Below are positions 1 to 5,761 of a stretch of 8,446 bases of DNA, piece by piece. Below the pieces are notes generated by a model, which was not told the DNA's origin, searched no databases, and saw only the letters and a list, made by a program, of their open reading frames with translations. The position numbers and the translations under genes were made by a program. Numbering within the stretch: position 1 is the stretch's first letter; every line of letters begins with the position of its first letter. The DNA comes from Bacteroidota bacterium (GTDB lineage Bacteria; Bacteroidota; Bacteroidia; Chitinophagales; Chitinophagaceae), in the NCBI GenBank assembly GCA_023391895.1, contig JAEWAC010000453.1:1-8446 (forward strand), written 5' to 3'.

Positions 1-82
1 GTGCCCATAGCGGGCTTTGCACCAGCAACAGGCAGATGAAGAATAGAACCCGGCCACGACGGGAGGGTACCACTGGGGTCAT
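1..82 (-). CDS. N-terminus of an exported protein (partial, signal peptide only)
   Basis: Reading the minus strand from an ATG at 82-80 gives 27 codons before the window ends. The peptide begins MTPVVPSRRGRVLFF and ends in QSPLWA. It has a basic stretch (Arg8, Arg9, Arg11), a hydrophobic core of about 12 residues (LFFICLLLV region) and a small residue at a likely cleavage site after Trp-Ala. That is a textbook type I signal peptide, so the product is probably exported to the periplasm or outer membrane. Nothing of the mature protein is visible and no family can be named. No clear Shine-Dalgarno sequence precedes the ATG, which is usual in Bacteroidota. The gene is divergent from the lipoprotein at 472. 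The open frame to the window edge and the well-formed signal peptide are the only support. Confidence 0.6.
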   Translation of the reverse strand, partial: MTPVVPSRRGRVLFFICLLLVQSPLWA

Positions 83-123
83 AGGAGCGGTCTTGGATTT
101 TAGTTTTTAATAGGTATTGGAAG

Positions 124-147
124 GGTAAAAGTATATAAACTTTTACC
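124..147. promoter_or_regulatory. Perfect 9-bp inverted repeat, possible operator
   Basis: GGTAAAAGT (124-132), a six-base spacer ATATAA, then ACTTTTACC (139-147), the exact reverse complement. The site is about 42 bases upstream of the minus-strand start at 82, where a promoter and operator would be expected. Read on the minus strand, it contains TACTTTTA, one base from the Bacteroidota -7 form TAnnTTTG. The AT-rich spacer suits a dimeric regulator site better than a terminator, since no T-tract is attached. Function is inferred. Confidence 0.4.
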
Positions 148-403
148 ACAATGTATGTTTACGATAGACGCTGCCAAAAATTTAGTACTATCCACAAATA
201 AGAGGTAAGTATATTCAACTACACCACCTTTTCTCGACACGTAAAAACACCAAGGAAAAACCGAAACCCTCCGGCCGTTCCAAGTGGATGGCCCTACATT
301 TCATCGCTATGGTTTTTTGAAAAAGTTTTGCTGCAGCACAATACATCTAACGCAACTATTATCAAACCAATAAAAAGAAAGCTACGACATACGTACCGGG
401 CTA

Positions 404-434
404 TTGACAATGCCAATGCCAACGTCTAATTTTA
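404..434 (+). promoter_or_regulatory. Bacteroidota-type promoter candidate for the lipoprotein
   Basis: TTG at 404-406, then 20 bases, then TAATTTTA at 427-434. This fits the Bacteroidota primary sigma pattern (TTG, about 19-21 bases, TAnnTTTG) with one mismatch in the last base of the -7 box. Transcription would begin near 441, leaving about 30 bases of leader before the ATG at 472. It is the likely promoter of the 472-2505 pair. Confidence 0.4.
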
Positions 435-471
435 TAACAAGCCGCACCCTTAACCCATTAAATTTTTACCG

Positions 472-825
472 ATGCACAATGTATTTAAAGGGTGGTGTGC
501 TGGGTTGGTGCTTTTGGTTACGATCCCTCTTTTTCAAGGCTGCAGCACCACCAAAGTCATTACCAAGTACGATTGTAATACCGTGGCCAACAACCCCGTG
601 AACCGGCGCACCACCTGGACGTTTGCCTGGGGCCTGGTACAACCCCGCGATATCAATCCACAGTGCGAGACTTCCTTCAACCACCTGAATGGGGTAACGG
701 TAAAAACCAACCTGGGCTTTATTCTTTTATCGGCAGTGACACTGGGGGCGGTGATTCCGCAACAGGTGGAATGGTGTTGTGCACCGCAAAACCCGCCTAC
801 CGATACACTGGGGCAGCGACCCTGA
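472..825 (+). CDS. Small Bor-like lipoprotein
   Basis: 117 residues. Lys6 is followed by a hydrophobic stretch (about residues 8-22) and the lipobox-like LFQGC, with Cys24 as the predicted lipidated residue, so the product should be anchored in an outer or inner membrane facing the periplasm. The mature part resembles the Bor/Iss lipoprotein family in layout. It has an aromatic-rich strand ending in GL.Q (about residues 49-57), a middle Cys (65), a Val-rich strand, then a GF...TLG...P..VE.C pattern (about 82-103). Bor is known as a lambda prophage lipoprotein linked to serum resistance in enterobacteria; that role should not be carried over here. Cys35, Cys65, Cys102 and Cys103 could form disulfides. 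ATG 472 is chosen because it gives a complete signal peptide. No Shine-Dalgarno sequence is seen. The oxidase gene follows after 72 bases on the same strand. Lipoprotein call firm; Bor relation moderate. Confidence 0.75.
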   Translation: MHNVFKGWCAGLVLLVTIPLFQGCSTTKVITKYDCNTVANNPVNRRTTWTFAWGLVQPRDINPQCETSFNHLNGVTVKTNLGFILLSAVTLGAVIPQQVEWCCAPQNPPTDTLGQRP

Positions 826-841
826 TATGGGTTTTTAAAGC
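825..841 (-). repeat. Inverted copy of the CCCATATA motif
   Basis: The plus strand reads ATATGGGTTTTTAAAGC. Bases 825-839 are the exact reverse complement of 2871-2885 (15 bases). It lies directly after the lipoprotein stop, in the 72-base gap before the oxidase. See the motif cluster at 2700-3026. Confidence 0.5.
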
Positions 842-897
842 TTTTATACGCCGTACCTACAACTGAAACGCATTGCTTTATTTTAAAACTTACGGCT

Positions 898-2505
898 TTG
901 TCAAAAACTGCTTTTCGTGAGGGCATACAGAAATGGCCCCTGGAGGTATGGGAAAACGCTCACCACAACTTCCGCCACCGTTTTCAAAAAGACGCTTCGT
1001 TCAAGCTTACCCTTCCCGACTCCCTGGCCAGCAGCAGCGACAAATACAAGGCTACCACAGCCAATTTTATGTGGCTCATTCAGCGGGCCATCAGCCAGGG
1101 CCACCAGCTGCGGGCCATGGGCAATGGTTGGTCGTTTTCGGACGTGGCCGTTTGCAACGGCGGTGTCGTAGATACCAAGTCGCTCCGGTTGTCTTTTGCG
1201 TTGAAAAATTCTTTTGTTGCCCCGCTCTACCTGGCCAAAGGCGGTCAGGCCGCTGACTTGTTTTTTGTACAGTGCGGCATGAGCATTTTACAAATCAGCG
1301 AAAAGCTGGAGGTGGCGGGCCGAAGTTTAAAAGCCAGCGGCGCCAGCAATGGCCAGTCTATAGCGGGGGCTACGGCTACCGGCACGCATGGGGCCGCGTT
1401 TAGGGTAGGCGCCGTGCACGACGCCATTGTAGGCCTGCACGTGGTGACCGGACCGAACCGGCATGTATGGCTGGAAAAAGCCTCCAACCCTACGGCCTCC
1501 GATGCATTCATCGACTGGCTGGGTGCCGAACGCATCAGCGACGACACCTTGTTCAATGCCGCCGTGGTCAGCTTTGGTTCTTTTGGGTTTATTCATGGCG
1601 TGCTGCTGGAAACCGCTCCTATTTTTCTGCTGGAAGAGCACCGCCAAAAGGCGGTGTATGATGCGGCACTCCGGCAAACCCTCAACCAGCTGGATTTTGA
1701 GGCCATTGCAGACCAGCTGCCTTATGCGCCGGGCACAGGGGGCAAGGACCTGTATCATTTTGAAGTGCTGATCAATCCCCACCGCTTTGAGCCTGATAAT
1801 GCCGACAACGGCGTATTCCTTCGGTTTCTTTACAAAACCCCATATACCACCAATTATCCCCGGCGGCCCCGCATCAGCGAAGGCTTTGAATACGGCGACA
1901 ACACCTTGGGGCTGATACAAACCATCCTGGACACCTTAGGCCCTACCTTATCGGCGCCCCTGGTGCCGGCCCTGGTCAATAAACTCCTTCCGCTGATCAA
2001 CAAGCCCGGACCGGTAGCTTTTGGCACCATCGGCGAAACCTTTTGCAACACCAGGTTCAGGGGGCAGGCGGCCAGTGCCGCCATCGGGCTGGATATAGCC
2101 GATGCCAGCCGCGTTCTGGAAGAAATTGTGGCCATCAATCAACAAATGCCCTTTGCCGGCGCCATTGCCTTCCGGTATGTAAAAGGTACTACTGCCCTGC
2201 TGGGCTTTACCCGCTTTGCCACCACCTGCGTGCTGGAAATGGATGGCGTGGACGCGGCCCATACCCGCAGCTTTTTGCAAAAAGTATGGGACCGGCTGGA
2301 TGCCTTGCAGATCCCGTACACCCTGCACTGGGGTAAAATCAATTTTATTATCAGTCCGCAGCGGGTGCGCCGCATGTATGGCGATGCAGCCGTGGATAGC
2401 TGGATAAACAGCCGTAACCTGTTGCTGGATGCGGCCACCCAACAGATTTTCAACAATGATTTTTTGCATCGGGCAGGACTAGATGCCACGGCACCGATAG
2501 TTTAA
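898..2505 (+). CDS. FAD-dependent oxidase, VAO/PCMH family (aldonolactone/alditol oxidase-like)
   Basis: 535 residues, a usual length for aldonolactone or alditol oxidases. The FAD-binding PCMH domain covers roughly residues 45-240. It includes the pyrophosphate-binding segment LRAMGNGWSFSD (71-82) and the motif SIAGATATGTHGA (154-166), typical of L-gulonolactone, D-arabinonolactone and alditol oxidases. Near the C-terminus, HWGK (477-480) matches the conserved HWxK motif of this group. The reaction is presumably oxidation of a sugar acid lactone, polyol or similar alcohol with FAD and an acceptor; the substrate cannot be told. Trp78 sits where covalent-flavin members carry the His that binds FAD, so non-covalent FAD is predicted. 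The start must be TTG 898: the frame is open only from 826, has no ATG there, and the first internal Met (58) would cut into the FAD domain. No signal peptide is visible, so it is probably cytoplasmic. It is likely co-transcribed with the lipoprotein upstream. Confidence 0.85.
   Translation: MSKTAFREGIQKWPLEVWENAHHNFRHRFQKDASFKLTLPDSLASSSDKYKATTANFMWLIQRAISQGHQLRAMGNGWSFSDVAVCNGGVVDTKSLRLSFALKNSFVAPLYLAKGGQAADLFFVQCGMSILQISEKLEVAGRSLKASGASNGQSIAGATATGTHGAAFRVGAVHDAIVGLHVVTGPNRHVWLEKASNPTASDAFIDWLGAERISDDTLFNAAVVSFGSFGFIHGVLLETAPIFLLEEHRQKAVYDAALRQTLNQLDFEAIADQLPYAPGTGGKDLYHFEVLINPHRFEPDNADNGVFLRFLYKTPYTTNYPRRPRISEGFEYGDNTLGLIQTILDTLGPTLSAPLVPALVNKLLPLINKPGPVAFGTIGETFCNTRFRGQAASAAIGLDIADASRVLEEIVAINQQMPFAGAIAFRYVKGTTALLGFTRFATTCVLEMDGVDAAHTRSFLQKVWDRLDALQIPYTLHWGKINFIISPQRVRRMYGDAAVDSWINSRNLLLDAATQQIFNNDFLHRAGLDATAPIV
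1833..1850 (+). repeat. 18-base exact repeat, copy inside the oxidase gene
   Basis: CAAAACCCCATATACCAC is identical to bases 2700-2717 in the gap after the gene. In the oxidase it encodes part of YKTPYTTN. The match stops at both ends exactly at 18 bases. Confidence 0.6.
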
Positions 2506-2699
2506 GGCAGGACTGATGACAGTGACGGGTGAAGAACACATTAAAAACAGATTGCGCTAACCTCTGCCGGGCTGCAAAAAGAACCGGCGATATTAACTAG
2601 GTCAGCGGCACAATATTTTAAAACTCAGTTACCCACCCGAACACTGCCTGTTTATCAGATGCCTTCAGGACCTGGAACAGTGAAAAAAGTAACCTTCCT

Positions 2700-3026
2700 C
2701 AAAACCCCATATACCACATTACTGGCTAAGGGCATTTCCATTTTATCCATTAATCGCCTCCACTATTTAAAAATCCTATATAGCGTTTGCAGCTGTCAAC
2801 ACCATTTGAAGCCGACAATACCTGTCATTTTCTTTTAAACCCCATATCACCTCATCGCAAATCCATTCTTTTTAAAAACCCATATAGCTGCTCAACTGTT
2901 CTGTCTGCCTACTTCAGTTGCGCATAAAAAAGCACGACCTGAATCTACAGTGTAGCATTAATCATTTAGGAATGGCCCAAACTGCTCTCTACCTACCGCA
3001 GTTCAAACTGCTTCAAAAACCCATAG
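2700..3026 (+). repeat. Cluster of five degenerate AAAAACCCATATA motifs
   Basis: Copies at 2700-2717, 2767-2784, 2833-2850, 2869-2890 and 3012-3026, all in the same orientation. They share a T/A-rich lead, then AAA(A)(A), two to four C, and ATATA or a near variant; R2 and R4 also share TATAGC. Distances between the CCC/ATA junctions are 68, 67, 38 and 141 bases. The copies read in different protein frames, so they are more likely a DNA- or RNA-level element than coding repeats. Intervening sequences do not match each other, which argues against a CRISPR or tandem duplication. Confidence 0.45.
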
Positions 3027-3044
3027 TGCCTGACGCACCTGAAC

Positions 3045-3077
3045 AACTTTAAACTTTAGACTCAAAACTTTAAACTT
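3045..3077 (+). repeat. Direct repeat AACTTTAAACTT, 21-base period
   Basis: AACTTTAAACTT occurs at 3045-3056 and again at 3066-3077, start to start 21 bases, two helical turns of DNA. It is 56-88 bases upstream of the acyl-CoA synthetase ATG. It may be a regulator site, but such tracts are also common filler between Bacteroidota genes. Confidence 0.4.
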
Positions 3078-3095
3078 CTCCCCTCCGGGGAGAGG
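3075..3095 (+). promoter_or_regulatory. GC hairpin in the leader of the acyl-CoA synthetase gene
   Basis: CTTCTCCCC (3075-3083), a three-base loop, then GGGGAGAGG (3087-3095): nine pairs including one G-U. No T-tract follows, so it is not a classical terminator. It ends 37 bases before the ATG at 3133. It could stabilise the leader, or be one of the short CCCC/GGGG palindromes scattered between genes in this phylum. Confidence 0.35.
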
Positions 3096-3132
3096 GCCGT
3101 TACTTGGCATTGAAGATGCAGGCAAAAAGAAT

Positions 3133-4929
3133 ATGAACGTTTCAACAGAACCCACACGATTGTTTGACCTGGTGGCTTACCAGCTGGAGCATTTTCCCCT
3201 GCCGGATATGCTGGCCGCTCGGCAAGGCGACCAGTGGCGCCGGTACAGCACCGGGGAGGTGCAGGAAATCGTCAACCAACTGACGGCCGGCTTCATCAAC
3301 GCTGGCATTACGGCTGGCGACGGCACCCTGGAAGGGCAGGATAAGATTGCCATCATCTCTAAAAACCGGCCGGAATGGGTTTTTACCGACCTGGCCGCGC
3401 AGCAGGCCGGTGCGGTGCTGGTGCCCGTTTACCCGACCATTCATGTGGACGAGCTCCGCTTTGTACTGCACCATGCAGCGGTTAAAATGGTGTTTGTAAA
3501 CGACAACGACCTGTTGAAAAAAGTCATCAGCCTTCAACCACAGCTGCCGCACCTGCAAACCATTTATTCCTTTGAGCCCCTGCCCGGCGCCCGCCACTGG
3601 ACCGAACTGCTCACGGAAGTTACACCCGAAACGGCACAGCAAATAGATCAGATCAAAGCATCCATTCAACCCACCGACCTTGCTACGATTGTTTACACCT
3701 CCGGCACTACCGGTACTCCCAAAGGCGTGATGCTGTCGCACCAGAATATTTTAAGCAATGTGCTGAGCTGCTACCCGCTTTTTGAGGAAATCGGCATCCG
3801 GGGCGACAAAGCCCTCTCCTTTTTACCCCTGAACCATGCGTTTGAAAAAACAGCCACCTACCTGTACTTCTATACGGGCGTGTCGGTGTATTATGCCGAA
3901 AGTACCGCCACCCTGATAACCGACCTGCAGGAGGTAAAGCCGGTGATTTTCACCACGGTGCCCCGCCTGCTGGAAAAAGTGTACGAAAACATCATGGCCA
4001 AGGGAGCTGCCCTTACGGGTCTCAAAAAAAAGCTGTTTTACTGGGCCATTCATCTGGCAAAACAGTACGAGATCCACCCGCCGAAAAGCTTGGCCTACCG
4101 CCTGCAGCTGGCCCTGGCCAACCAGCTGATCTTTAGCAAATGGCGCGAAGCCCTGGGCGGACGGGTCAAAGCAATTATCACCGGCGCGGCGGCCTGCCAG
4201 GTAAAACTGCTCCGCATTTTTTCCGCGGCTCAAATCACCATCATGGAGGGCTATGGCTTAACCGAAGCCGCGCCGGTCATCAGCGGCAACCGTTACCACC
4301 CGGCCGGCCGTATGTTTGGCACCGTCGGCCCGGTGCTGCAGGGCGTAGAAGTAAAAATAGCGGAGGATGGCGAAATCCTTTGCCGGGGCCACAACATTAT
4401 GCTGGGTTATTACCTGCGGCCCGAGCTGACGGCTGAAGTAGTAAAAGACGGCTGGCTGTACACGGGTGATATTGGCGAAATGGTACAAGGCAAATTTTTG
4501 AAGATCACAGACCGTAAAAAAGAAATCTTTAAAACCAGTGGCGGTAAATACGTAGCACCCCAGCCCATTGAAAATAAAATGGTGGAAAGCCGCCTGATTG
4601 AACAACTGATGGTGGTAGGCGCCGGTCAAAAGTTTGTTTCAGCCTTGGTGGTGCCCGCCTTTCAGGCGCTGCGCGAATGGTATACCGAGCACCAACAGCC
4701 TTACCCCGGCAACGAAGAAGTTATCCGCGACGCCTCCGCCATCAAACTCATTAAGGGGGCCATCGAACACTACAACAAAAACTTTAGCCCGGTGGAGCAG
4801 GTCAAGCAGTTCCGGCTGCTGCCGGCCGAATGGACCGTAGAACGGGGCGAACTGACCCCAACCCTCAAGCTGAAGCGTAAGGTCATTTCAGAAAAATATA
4901 AAGAGGTGATTGAAAGTATGTATCGCTAA
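3133..4929 (+). CDS. Long-chain acyl-CoA synthetase (AMP-forming)
   Basis: 598 residues, the usual size for bacterial and eukaryotic-type long-chain fatty acid CoA ligases. It activates fatty acids with ATP to acyl-AMP and then acyl-CoA, feeding beta-oxidation or lipid synthesis, probably at the inner face of the membrane. Signatures of the ANL superfamily are complete: P-loop YTSGTTGTPKG (188-198), the GYGLTE motif (373-378), YTGD (443-446) with the adenylate-binding Asp446, and the hinge DRKKEIFKTSGGKYVAP (460-476) leading into the mobile C-terminal domain. LTPTLKLKR (574-582) contains the likely catalytic Lys of the adenylation step. The DRKKEIFKTSGGK form and the LTPTLKLKR ending are typical of FadD15/ACSL-like long-chain enzymes rather than acetyl-CoA synthetases. 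The start ATG is preceded by an AAAAAGA stretch. The gene stands alone between a long gap and a strong terminator. Chain-length preference cannot be read from the sequence. Confidence 0.93.
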   Translation: MNVSTEPTRLFDLVAYQLEHFPLPDMLAARQGDQWRRYSTGEVQEIVNQLTAGFINAGITAGDGTLEGQDKIAIISKNRPEWVFTDLAAQQAGAVLVPVYPTIHVDELRFVLHHAAVKMVFVNDNDLLKKVISLQPQLPHLQTIYSFEPLPGARHWTELLTEVTPETAQQIDQIKASIQPTDLATIVYTSGTTGTPKGVMLSHQNILSNVLSCYPLFEEIGIRGDKALSFLPLNHAFEKTATYLYFYTGVSVYYAESTATLITDLQEVKPVIFTTVPRLLEKVYENIMAKGAALTGLKKKLFYWAIHLAKQYEIHPPKSLAYRLQLALANQLIFSKWREALGGRVKAIITGAAACQVKLLRIFSAAQITIMEGYGLTEAAPVISGNRYHPAGRMFGTVGPVLQGVEVKIAEDGEILCRGHNIMLGYYLRPELTAEVVKDGWLYTGDIGEMVQGKFLKITDRKKEIFKTSGGKYVAPQPIENKMVESRLIEQLMVVGAGQKFVSALVVPAFQALREWYTEHQQPYPGNEEVIRDASAIKLIKGAIEHYNKNFSPVEQVKQFRLLPAEWTVERGELTPTLKLKRKVISEKYKEVIESMYR

Positions 4930-5043
4930 ACGGGTGTGGTATTGTCCAGGTTTCTGGTGGCAGCAGGTGCATAAGAAGACAGACTTACAGGGGCAGAATA
5001 GCAACAATTCAGGCCATGATTTTCTTTAAGTCGCGCTCCACAG

Positions 5044-5060
5044 TATGGGGTTTCAAAAGC
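5044..5060 (-). repeat. Inverted copy of the CCCATATA motif beside the terminator
   Basis: The plus strand reads TATGGGGTTTCAAAAGC, the reverse of an AAACCCCATA motif. Its right half overlaps the left arm of the terminator hairpin at 5052. Confidence 0.35.
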
Positions 5061-5105
5061 CAGCAGCCGGCAGGATGGCATCCCTGCCGGCTGCTGGCTT
5101 TTGAA
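5052..5105. terminator. Strong bidirectional intrinsic terminator, 23-bp perfect stem
   Basis: The left arm 5052-5074 (starting TTCAAAAGCCAGCAGCC) is the exact reverse complement of the right arm 5083-5105, with an eight-base loop ATGGCATC. The GC-rich core is flanked by AAAA on the left and TTTT on the right, so the stem can end transcription from both sides. It lies between two convergent genes, the acyl-CoA synthetase (ends 4929) and the acidic protein (ends 5117 on the minus strand), as expected for a shared terminator. Confidence 0.85.
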
Positions 5106-5116
5106 CGATGCTTGCC

Positions 5117-5488
5117 CTAAAAAATCGAATCATCATTGGTCAGGCGGCCCGGCTTTCTTTCGTCTTCACCGCTGTCCCTCAGGTCGGGGTTCTCTCTTTC
5201 CGTATCCTGCTGGCCTGCCGCCCCGTAATTGCCCTCGTGGTGACTGCTTCCTTCTGTATCCGCATCCCAGTCTTCACCATAATTGCTGCCTAAATAGCTG
5301 GTGCCGCCATAAAATCCGCCGGTATGGCCAATCATGCCGTCGCGGTCCAGGTCCACCAACCCTTCTTCTCCGGCGCCCGGCGGTGTGTTGTGATCCTCTT
5401 CTTCCATTCGGTTTCGCCGGCTGCTTTGATTTTCATCAAACCCTTCCCTTCGGTTGTCTCTATTGCGATCTGTATTTTCCATAATCAT
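5117..5488 (-). CDS. Small acidic, probably disordered hypothetical protein
   Basis: 123 residues, or 121 if the second Met (ATG at 5482) is the true start. That start sits at a better distance from the AAAAAG stretch just upstream. There is no signal peptide, no membrane segment and no Cys. Composition is extreme: rich in Asp, Glu, Asn, Arg and Gly, with few hydrophobic residues, so the chain should be largely disordered. A more ordered-looking centre holds GLVDLDRDGMIGHTGG (about 43-58), followed by a Gly/Tyr-rich run FYGGTSYLGSNYG (59-71), then Glu/Asp/Arg-rich tails. I recognise no named family and give no function. LDRDGMIG is loosely like a Ca-binding loop but lacks the full EF-hand pattern. 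The antisense frame at 5101-5484 is Pro/Cys/Arg-rich and looks like a shadow. A shared terminator lies directly downstream, supporting this strand as transcribed. Confidence 0.7.
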   Translation of the reverse strand: MIMENTDRNRDNRREGFDENQSSRRNRMEEEDHNTPPGAGEEGLVDLDRDGMIGHTGGFYGGTSYLGSNYGEDWDADTEGSSHHEGNYGAAGQQDTERENPDLRDSGEDERKPGRLTNDDSIF

Positions 5489-5573
5489 AGCTTTTTAAAA
5501 CGTTATAAACACCAATAACACTTAAGGGAGTTAAAAAACTATGCCTCTTTTTACAACAAGCACACCGGTAAGC

Positions 5574-5597
5574 AAAAACCCTATGGGCTTTTGAAAG
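5574..5597. repeat. Head-to-head pair of CCCATA motifs
   Basis: AAAAACCCTATG (5574-5585) overlaps the opposing CTATGGGCTTTTGAAAG (5581-5597), making an imperfect palindrome. GGCTTTTGAA (5586-5595) is also identical to the end of the terminator right arm at 5096-5105. The site lies in the divergent gap between the acidic protein and the transglutaminase gene. Confidence 0.35.
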
Positions 5598-5673
5598 ACT
5601 TAGCAAGGCTGTGTTTTACGGCCTTTGCCTTTACAAGGCCGGCTGGCCTACCGCCTGCACCCCCGCCTCCTTG

Positions 5674-5697
5674 AAGATTGTTAAAACATCCAATCTT
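5674..5697. promoter_or_regulatory. Inverted repeat upstream of the transglutaminase gene, possible operator
   Basis: AAGATTG (5674-5680), ten bases TTAAAACATC, then CAATCTT (5691-5697), a perfect 7-bp inverted repeat. It ends 64 bases before the ATG at 5762, in the zone where a regulator would act. There is no T-tract and the stem is AT-rich, so a protein-binding site is more likely than a terminator. Confidence 0.3.
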
Positions 5698-5761
5698 ATT
5701 GTAATAAATCGGAACTTGCAGCTATTCCTCTAACAACTTTTTAATTACACATTTGCGGGCT

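Larger units (their letters stand above)
83..471. other. Divergent intergenic region, 389 bases
   Basis: AT-rich gap between the minus-strand exported protein and the plus-strand lipoprotein. It holds a perfect inverted repeat (124-147) nearer the left gene and a promoter candidate (404-434) nearer the right gene. I saw no ORF with a plausible start, no tRNA-like folding and no terminator in the rest of it. Confidence 0.6.
2506..3132. other. Long AT-rich intergenic region with motif repeats, 627 bases
   Basis: No convincing gene lies here. It holds five copies of a CCCATATA-type motif (2700-3026), a 59-codon open frame from ATG 2659 to TAA 2836-2838 with no family resemblance or ribosome site, and a 26-codon frame from ATG 2972 to TAA 3050-3052. 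It also holds a 12-base direct repeat (3045-3077) and a hairpin (3075-3095) in the leader of the acyl-CoA synthetase. No good terminator for the oxidase is visible; GCCGG...CCGGC near 2567-2589 is only five pairs. The region could hold an RNA or a decayed gene, but nothing shows it directly. Confidence 0.5.

Noticed and set aside
534..926. 130-codon minus-strand frame across the lipoprotein gene
   Set aside because: No domain or signal peptide; the opposite strand encodes a good lipoprotein.
1327..1920. 197-codon minus-strand frame inside the oxidase gene
   Set aside because: It lies wholly within a well-supported gene and has no family signature; it is a shadow of GC-rich codon use.
2700..3026. 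CRISPR-like array from the repeated CCCATATA motif
   Set aside because: Repeats are short and degenerate, spacing is irregular (68, 67, 38, 141), and no cas genes are present.
2972..3052. 26-codon frame with an AGGA just before its ATG
   Set aside because: Too short, the AGGA is too close to the start, and a motif copy lies inside it; chance is the simpler explanation.
3142..3741. 199-codon minus-strand frame inside the acyl-CoA synthetase gene
   Set aside because: It overlaps the conserved P-loop region of a clear enzyme and has no features of its own.
5159..5174. Possible EF-hand-like loop in LDRDGMIG of the acidic protein
   Set aside because: The 12-residue Ca-binding pattern is incomplete and no flanking helices are evident.
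5101..5484. 127-codon plus-strand frame opposite the acidic protein
   Set aside because: Its Pro/Cys/Arg-rich translation begins inside the terminator arm; the minus-strand protein has the better start and context.
5636..5649. AGGCC-GGCT-GGCCT palindrome in the gap before the transglutaminase gene
   Set aside because: Only five pairs, no T-tract and no clear positional role.
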